Source of the DNA: Flavobacterium sp. 140616W15 | GTDB taxonomy: Bacteria; Bacteroidota; Bacteroidia; Flavobacteriales; Flavobacteriaceae | DNA: 64,000 nt | Reading direction: 5' to 3' | Assembly: GCF_003668995.1 (NCBI RefSeq) | Contig: NZ_CP033068.1 | Coordinates: 4,526,001-4,590,000 of the forward strand | Made by a program: the position numbers and the translations under genes | Shown here: piece after piece, positions 58,596 to 64,000 of the stretch | Layout of the letters: each line of letters starts with the position of its first letter | How positions within the stretch are numbered: the stretch's first letter is position 1 | The notes under the pieces: generated by a model | What the model saw: the letters and a program-made list of their open reading frames with translations, nothing else | Told to the model about the DNA's origin: nothing | Database searches by the model: none

Positions 58596-58627
58596 TTGAG
58601 TATACTTAAAAAAACTCCCTATTATTG
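58596..58627 (+). promoter_or_regulatory. Probable susC promoter
   Basis: TTG at 58596-58598, 21 bp spacer, TATTATTG at 58620-58627 (one mismatch to TAnnTTTG), giving a leader of roughly 30-35 nt. The direct repeats just upstream and the weak -7 suit an activated promoter. Confidence 0.5.
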
Positions 58628-58666
58628 TTTCAAATTACTAATTAATTAACCAAAATTTTTAGAAAA

Positions 58667-61600
58667 ATGAAATTAATAAAACTGCTTATTTTTTGTTTTT
58701 CATCTATTCTATTCTCAGTTTATGCTCAAGCGCAAGACGTTACCGTAAACGGAATAGTTAATGATGAAAATGGTATGCCAGTACCAGGAGCATCTGTTGT
58801 AATAAAAGGAACAGGAAAGGGAACGTCTTCAGATTTTGACGGGAAGTTTCAGCTTAAAGCACCTTCTAATGGGGCATTGACAATCACTTTTATAGGTTAT
58901 ACTACTATTAATGAACCAATAAATGGTAGAAATAGGATAATTGTTCAATTGCGTTCAGAATCACAAGCTTTAAATGAAGTTGTTGTTATAGGATATGGAA
59001 CACAAAAGAAAAGTGTAGTAACAGGAGCAATCTCTAAGGTAAGAAGCCAAGATATTGAAAATTTACCGATATCAAGAGTTGAGCAAACTTTACAAGGAAG
59101 GGTTTCTGGGGTTACTATTGCTGCGAGTTCTGGGCAGCCTGGAGCATCCTCTAATATTCGTGTGCGTGGTATAACTACACTTGGAAACAATAATCCATTA
59201 TGGGTTGTTGATGGAGTAGTGGTAGATGCTGGTGGAATTGGTTATTTAAATCAATCCGATATCGCATCTATAGAAGTATTAAAAGATGCCGCTTCTCAGG
59301 CTATCTATGGTGCAAGAGCAGCAGCTGGAGTAATTATTGTTACTACCAAAAAGGGGAAATCTGGTAAGATGAGTGTTAGCTATAATGGTTATACTGGTTT
59401 CTCTTCAGCAGCAAGAAAATTAGATCTTTTAAATGCTACTGAGTATGCAACGTTAAGAAATGAGAAGTATGCAAACGGGTATGTTAAAAAAGATCCAACT
59501 GATACTTTTGCATTGCCTTTTCCAAATCCTAATGCGTTAGGTGCAGGGACAGATTGGCAATCGGTTATTTTTAATGATAGTGCAGCACGTATTGGTCAGG
59601 AGTTAAGTCTATCTGGAGGAAATGATGTTTCTACTTTTTATGCGTCTTTTGGTCTTTTGGAGCAGGAAGGTATAGTAACAACGGATATTTCTAAATACAA
59701 TAGAAAGAACATTCGTTTAAACTCAACTCACAAAATATCCAAGTCGATTACTTTTGGTCAAACATTAGGTTTTTCGAGAGAGAAAACAACAGGATTAGGA
59801 AATACAAATAGTTTATACGGCGGGCCCTTGGCATCAGCGATCAATTTAGATCCAATTACTCCTGCAATCGTGACTGATCCTAATATGGCTGCTTTACCAC
59901 CATATTCTGTTGGTATTTCCGATGGTAAAGGAATTATAAGAGATCCTAATGGGAATCCTTATGGAGTTTCGACAATAGTTACCCGAGAGATGTCTAATCC
60001 ATTGGCTTATACGCAAACTAGACTAGGGAATTATGATTGGGCAGATAATTTTGTTGGAAATGCCTATATGGAAGTTGAGCTAATAAAAGGCTTAAAATTC
60101 AGAACTACATTAGGAGGTAAATTAGCCTATTGGGGGTTTGAGAATTTTACACCTGTTGCTTATTTAAATTCAGATAATATTACAAAACTGAATAATCTTT
60201 CAAGAAATACAAACAAAGGTTTTGGATGGAATATTGAGAATGTAGCTTCTTATACAAAAAGCATAGCAAATCATAATTTCAGTGTATTGGTAGGTCAAGG
60301 TGCCTATGTTGATAATAGAAATAGCGGCACAACTATTACTTATACTAATTTGCCGATTGATAGCTATAAAGATGCTTCTTTTAACTTTAATCTTCCAAAG
60401 GATCAGATAAATGCTACTGCTACTACAGGAAATGAGCATAGAGTAACTTCTATATTCTCTAGGTTAACTTACGATTTTAAAGAGAAATACCTGTTAACAG
60501 GAATCATCCGTAGAGATGGGTCTTCAAGATTTGGATCAAATAATAAATATGGTACATTTCCTTCATTCTCTTTAGGATGGGTTCCAACAAAAGAAACTTT
60601 TTGGGTTGAAAATAAGGTTGTAAATCAATTAAAATTTAGAGGTGGTTATGGAGTAACTGGTAATGATAATATTGGAGATTTTAAATATTTAGCAACAGTA
60701 GGAGATGGCCGTAATTATGCTATAGGAACATCGGGATCTGTAACTATAGGTAATAGTCCTAATGCACCATCAAATCCAGATCTTAAATGGGAGGAAACAA
60801 GCCAGACAAATATAGGTTTAGAAGCGACTTTCTTCAATGATTTCAATTTAACTTTTGACTGGTATATTAAAAAAACTACAGGAATTCTACAGGAAATTTC
60901 ATTACCAGGTTATGTTGGTTCAGGGAATCCAACAGGAAATGTTGCTGATATGGAAAATAGAGGTATCGATCTAGAATTAGGATATCGTAAAAAAATAGGA
61001 CAACTTAATGTGTCTTTAAATGCTAATGTATCTTATCTAAAAAATGAAGTGACCTATCTGGGACGTGGAATTGATTTTCTCCCATCAGGTGAGCAATATC
61101 AAGCGGCTACTTATGATATTACAAGAACACAGGTTGGACAACCTTATGGATCTTTCTATGGATTTAAAACAGCAGGTATTTTTCAAAATCAAAATGAAGT
61201 TAATGCCTATAAAAATGCAGCTGGAGGATTAATTCAGCCAGATGCTAAACCTGGAGATTTTCGTTGGACAGATATAGATGGAGATGGTAAAATTACTGCA
61301 GATGACAGAACATTTATTGGCAGTCCAATACCAAAATATACTTTTGGATTTACAATTAATTTAGATTACAAAAACTTTGATTTATTAATTTTTACACAAG
61401 GAGCTGCAGGAAATAAAATTTTCCAAGGATTACGTAGGCTAGATATTGAAAACTCTAATTATCAAACGAAAGCTTTAGGCCGTTGGACAGGTGAAGGTAC
61501 ATCAAATACTTTCCCAAGATTAACGTCAGATGATAAAAACAAAAACTTTAATAATCCTTCTGATTTCTATCTTGAAAAAGGAGATTACGTAAGATTGAAA

Positions 61601-61825
61601 ACAATTCAGCTGGGGTATTCATTACCAACTAAAGTTATCGGACAAATAGGTTTAGAAAAAACCAGAGTGTATTTAACGGGGGAGAACCTATTCACTTTTA
61701 CTAAGTATACTGGATTTGATCCGGAAATTGGAGCTAATAATGCTGATGGAAATGTTATGGGAATCGATAGAGGGTTTTATCCTCAAGCACGAACTATAAT
61801 GTTAGGGGTTAATTTACAATTTTAA
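58667..61825 (+). CDS. susC: SusC/RagA-type TonB-dependent receptor
   Basis: A 1052-residue outer-membrane transporter of the SusC/RagA group. Signal peptide at 1-22 (QAQ). The carboxypeptidase-regulatory-like domain is at ~25-105 (VNGIVNDENGMPVPGASVVIKGTGKGTSSDFDGKFQL), then the TonB-box-like NEVVVIGYGTQKKSVVTGAI, the plug (~130-225, GVTIAASSGQPGASSNIRVRG, IEVLKDAASQAIYGARAAAGVIIVTTKKG) and a large barrel ending MLGVNLQF, as is usual. It imports glycan fragments with SusD acting as the lid, powered by TonB/ExbBD such as those encoded at 18-21 kb. First gene of the locus; susD follows after 13 bp. Confidence 0.95.
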   Translation: MKLIKLLIFCFSSILFSVYAQAQDVTVNGIVNDENGMPVPGASVVIKGTGKGTSSDFDGKFQLKAPSNGALTITFIGYTTINEPINGRNRIIVQLRSESQALNEVVVIGYGTQKKSVVTGAISKVRSQDIENLPISRVEQTLQGRVSGVTIAASSGQPGASSNIRVRGITTLGNNNPLWVVDGVVVDAGGIGYLNQSDIASIEVLKDAASQAIYGARAAAGVIIVTTKKGKSGKMSVSYNGYTGFSSAARKLDLLNATEYATLRNEKYANGYVKKDPTDTFALPFPNPNALGAGTDWQSVIFNDSAARIGQELSLSGGNDVSTFYASFGLLEQEGIVTTDISKYNRKNIRLNSTHKISKSITFGQTLGFSREKTTGLGNTNSLYGGPLASAINLDPITPAIVTDPNMAALPPYSVGISDGKGIIRDPNGNPYGVSTIVTREMSNPLAYTQTRLGNYDWADNFVGNAYMEVELIKGLKFRTTLGGKLAYWGFENFTPVAYLNSDNITKLNNLSRNTNKGFGWNIENVASYTKSIANHNFSVLVGQGAYVDNRNSGTTITYTNLPIDSYKDASFNFNLPKDQINATATTGNEHRVTSIFSRLTYDFKEKYLLTGIIRRDGSSRFGSNNKYGTFPSFSLGWVPTKETFWVENKVVNQLKFRGGYGVTGNDNIGDFKYLATVGDGRNYAIGTSGSVTIGNSPNAPSNPDLKWEETSQTNIGLEATFFNDFNLTFDWYIKKTTGILQEISLPGYVGSGNPTGNVADMENRGIDLELGYRKKIGQLNVSLNANVSYLKNEVTYLGRGIDFLPSGEQYQAATYDITRTQVGQPYGSFYGFKTAGIFQNQNEVNAYKNAAGGLIQPDAKPGDFRWTDIDGDGKITADDRTFIGSPIPKYTFGFTINLDYKNFDLLIFTQGAAGNKIFQGLRRLDIENSNYQTKALGRWTGEGTSNTFPRLTSDDKNKNFNNPSDFYLEKGDYVRLKTIQLGYSLPTKVIGQIGLEKTRVYLTGENLFTFTKYTGFDPEIGANNADGNVMGIDRGFYPQARTIMLGVNLQF

Positions 61826-61838
61826 TAAAACAAGAATC

Positions 61839-63359
61839 ATGAAACTAAAAAATATAAAATATTCACTACTTGCTTGTGGAGCACTTTTTACTGTCTTGTC
61901 CTGCAGTGAGGATTTTTTAACTGTAGAACCAAAAGGAACTGAGCTAGAGGCTAACTATTATAAAAATGAGACGCAGGCATATGCGGGATTGGTAGCTGTT
62001 TACGATATACTTGGTAAGCAGTCTAAAGGATTTGAAAATATGATATGCATGTTAAATGCAGGTTCAGATGATTTCTACGCTGGAGGTGGTGGTGCCACAG
62101 ATGGTGCAGGAATACATGGTTTTTCAGATTATTCGATTACCCAATCGACAATTCCTCGTAGTTTTTGGGATGATTTTTATCGAGGAATTTTTAGAGCAAA
62201 TGTATTGCTTCAAAAGTTACCAGCTGTACCTATGGATGAAGCTAAGAAAGCGAGGTTTACCTCAGAAACAAAGGCTTTACGCGCTTATTATTATTTTGAA
62301 TTGATTCGTACTTTCAGAAATGTTCCCTTGATTTTAGAGCCAATACCAACTGCTGATATTTTTAAAGTAGTTCAGGCAACTCCAGAGGCAATATATGCAC
62401 AGATAGAGAAAGATTTGAAAGAATCACTTTCGGGATTGCCGATTATAATTACAAACAAGACAGACGAAGCTGGTCGTTTATCACAAGGTGCAGCTAAAGC
62501 ATTGTTAGGGAAAGTTTATTTATACCAAGGAAAAGATACATTAGCAGCAGCAGAATTTTTTGATGTAAATGGTACTCCTGGAGGAACAAGTATGTACGGA
62601 TACAAACTGGTAGACAATTTTGCGGATTTATGGAAGATAAGTAACAAATTTAATTCAGAAGCCATAATAGAAATTTCTCATACTGATAAAAGTAATGCCG
62701 ATTGGGACTTTTGGGGTGGTGGTAAAGATGAGGGGAACTCCGTTTGTATTATGATTGGGCCTAGAGGGTACAACAGATTGGTAAATTCAACTGCACCAGA
62801 TTATGTAGCGGGATGGAGTTTTAATACAGTAACTCAGAGATTGTATGATGTATTAAAAGGTGATCCTCGTTTTGATGCTACTATTCTTGATATGAAAGCA
62901 CTGAAAGCGGCTAAACAAGCAGATTGGGCTCCTAATTATGAAGATACAGGATATTTTTTGAAAAAATTCATGCCTTTAAAATCTGATATTTCTACTGGAG
63001 GAGGTTCAGCAGATTTAAATTATAAACAAGATGTATATGCGATTCGTTTAGCAGATACTTATTTAATGGAAGCAGAAGCATTGGGGGCTACAGGAATAAG
63101 AGCACAAGCTTTACTAGATGCTGTGAGAGCACGTGTAGGTTTAGGATCAGTTCCAGTTTCTATGGATGCGATTATGTTAGAAAGAAGAAAAGAATTAGCA
63201 GGAGAAGGACACCGCTGGTTCGATTTAGTAAGAACAGGTAGAGCTGCTGCTGCATTAGCTTTTAAAGGATTTATACCAGGCAAAAATGAAATTTGGCCAA
63301 TTCCTATTAAAGAATTAGAAAATACTGAAATTGTTCAAAATCCTAATTATAACAATTAA
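61839..63359 (+). CDS. susD: SusD/RagB-type glycan-binding lipoprotein
   Basis: A 506-residue surface lipoprotein of the SusD/RagB family. The lipobox ends TVLSC (Cys22), with SEDFLTVEPKGTELEANYYKNETQAYAG after it, as in the family. TPR-like helices follow; ALRAYYYFELIRTFRNVPLILEPI and the C-terminal ERRKELAGEGHRWFDLVRTGRA and NEIWPIPIKELENTEIVQNPNY are hallmark segments. It caps the SusC barrel and captures the glycan. The substrate cannot be read from this protein alone. Confidence 0.95.
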   Translation: MKLKNIKYSLLACGALFTVLSCSEDFLTVEPKGTELEANYYKNETQAYAGLVAVYDILGKQSKGFENMICMLNAGSDDFYAGGGGATDGAGIHGFSDYSITQSTIPRSFWDDFYRGIFRANVLLQKLPAVPMDEAKKARFTSETKALRAYYYFELIRTFRNVPLILEPIPTADIFKVVQATPEAIYAQIEKDLKESLSGLPIIITNKTDEAGRLSQGAAKALLGKVYLYQGKDTLAAAEFFDVNGTPGGTSMYGYKLVDNFADLWKISNKFNSEAIIEISHTDKSNADWDFWGGGKDEGNSVCIMIGPRGYNRLVNSTAPDYVAGWSFNTVTQRLYDVLKGDPRFDATILDMKALKAAKQADWAPNYEDTGYFLKKFMPLKSDISTGGGSADLNYKQDVYAIRLADTYLMEAEALGATGIRAQALLDAVRARVGLGSVPVSMDAIMLERRKELAGEGHRWFDLVRTGRAAAALAFKGFIPGKNEIWPIPIKELENTEIVQNPNYNN

Positions 63360-63370
63360 ATAAAAATCAT

Positions 63371-64000
63371 ATGAGTTTAAATATAATTTTTAAAAAGGGC
63401 ATATACCTACTATTTGTTTTAGTAACATTAGGTTCACTAACAAGTTGTGAGCCAGATACAGCAGGAATGGGGAATGGATTATCAGATCTAAACGTAGATC
63501 CTTCATTTACAATTACACCAGTAGCAGGAAAAGTAAATGTGTATTTATTAGAATCTGGAAAAAAAGATGTTCTAAATTCCTATTGGAAAGTAGGTAAAAC
63601 AGAATATTTTGGAAAAATGGTACTTGAAATTTCTTTACCAGATGCAGGAAAATATACAGTAGAACATACTGCTGTAGGTCGCGGTGGAACGACTAATATT
63701 GCTACCAAAGAAATTGTCGTAGCGACTTCAGATCCAGAGAAAGGAAATCTAGTAAAAGGAGGTAATTTTTCTAATGCTACAGATCAGGCACAATGGACAA
63801 TTTTAAATCTTAATACGAAAGGAGAAGCCTTTTGGTCTTTTGCAAATAGCAGCGCAACAATTCATTCTTCAGGAGGATGGGCTCAGGAAGCAATCTATCA
63901 AGCGATAGATGTTGTAAAAGATAAAGAATATACAATTGATATGTTAGTTTCTAGTTCAAGTGGATCTAGTGATACCTGGTTTGAAGTATATGCAGGAAAA
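63371..64000 (+). CDS. SusE/F-like surface lipoprotein with PKD/carbohydrate-binding features, 3' partial
   Basis: Open from ATG 63371 to the end of the window (210 codons, no stop), 11 bp after susD. It begins with a signal peptide and lipobox SLTSC (Cys26), then CEPDTAGMGNGLSDLNVDPSFTITPV. Residues ~45-120 form a PKD-like beta domain (VYLLESGKKDVLNSYWKVG, ISLPDAGKYTVEHTAVGRGG). A second domain then starts (NLVKGGNFSNATDQAQWTIL), resembling a carbohydrate-binding jelly roll. Such proteins follow SusD in loci for beta-glucans like laminarin, but that assignment is inference. The rest of the gene lies outside the window. Confidence 0.8.
   Translation, partial: MSLNIIFKKGIYLLFVLVTLGSLTSCEPDTAGMGNGLSDLNVDPSFTITPVAGKVNVYLLESGKKDVLNSYWKVGKTEYFGKMVLEISLPDAGKYTVEHTAVGRGGTTNIATKEIVVATSDPEKGNLVKGGNFSNATDQAQWTILNLNTKGEAFWSFANSSATIHSSGGWAQEAIYQAIDVVKDKEYTIDMLVSSSSGSSDTWFEVYAGK

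Overview
The window comes from a Flavobacterium-like member of the Bacteroidota. The 16S rRNA has a Flavobacterium-type sequence and the DNA is AT-rich. Promoters follow the Bacteroidota pattern TTG, 17-23 bp, TAnnTTTG, and Shine-Dalgarno sites are weak or absent. Gliding/type IX secretion genes (gldJ, porU, porV), a SusC/SusD pair and many lipoproteins agree with this.

Layout. 1-8.4 kb: two DUF3857/transglutaminase-like proteins (the first partial and apparently frameshifted), a MazG-like hydrolase, aroA, queA, kynU and a glycine-zipper lipoprotein. 8.4-17.6 kb: an unusual Cys-rich putative TIM-barrel protein, an AsmA-like protein, a penicillin-acylase-type Ntn hydrolase, kmo and a HerA-like ATPase. 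18-23.7 kb: an exbB-exbD-exbD-tonB operon continuing into a small membrane protein, a PstS-like lipoprotein and a TPR protein. 23.8-27.8 kb: queE, a DinB/YfiT protein, a frameshifted methyltransferase, a YkgJ-type cysteine cluster protein and an FtsX/LolE permease. 27.8-33.9 kb: an rRNA operon driven by three tandem promoters with a ~124 bp period (16S, tRNA-Ile, tRNA-Ala, 23S, 5S), then tRNA-Phe and tRNA-Leu. 33.95-35.0 kb: a badly decayed ISL3-type transposase. 35.2-41.4 kb: a large AsmA protein, miaE, a glycosyltransferase, an AraC regulator and an AhpD-like protein. 41.8-52.1 kb (minus strand): M1 aminopeptidase, pdhC, pdhA, cdd, porV, porU. 52.3-55.4 kb: gldJ and murF. 55.4-64 kb: a membrane-spanning beta-propeller/Y_Y_Y/LuxR regulator, divergent from susC, susD and a truncated surface lipoprotein gene, forming the start of a polysaccharide utilization locus.

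How the genes work together. ExbB/ExbD/TonB would energise SusC-type outer-membrane transporters such as the one at the right end. PorV, PorU and GldJ belong to the type IX secretion/gliding machinery. queA, queE and miaE are tRNA modification genes. kynU and kmo are two steps of the kynurenine pathway. No wholly new system is evident. The best leads are the 33-bp-spaced direct repeats before susC with the adjacent one-component regulator, the tandem rRNA promoter array, an intergenic hairpin repeat with compensatory changes, a dnaX-type slippery site at an apparent frameshift, and the Cys-rich TIM-barrel-like protein. Two genes each lack one base in a homopolymer, so sequencing error must be excluded before reading biology into them. 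Ends of rRNAs and domain boundaries are approximate.
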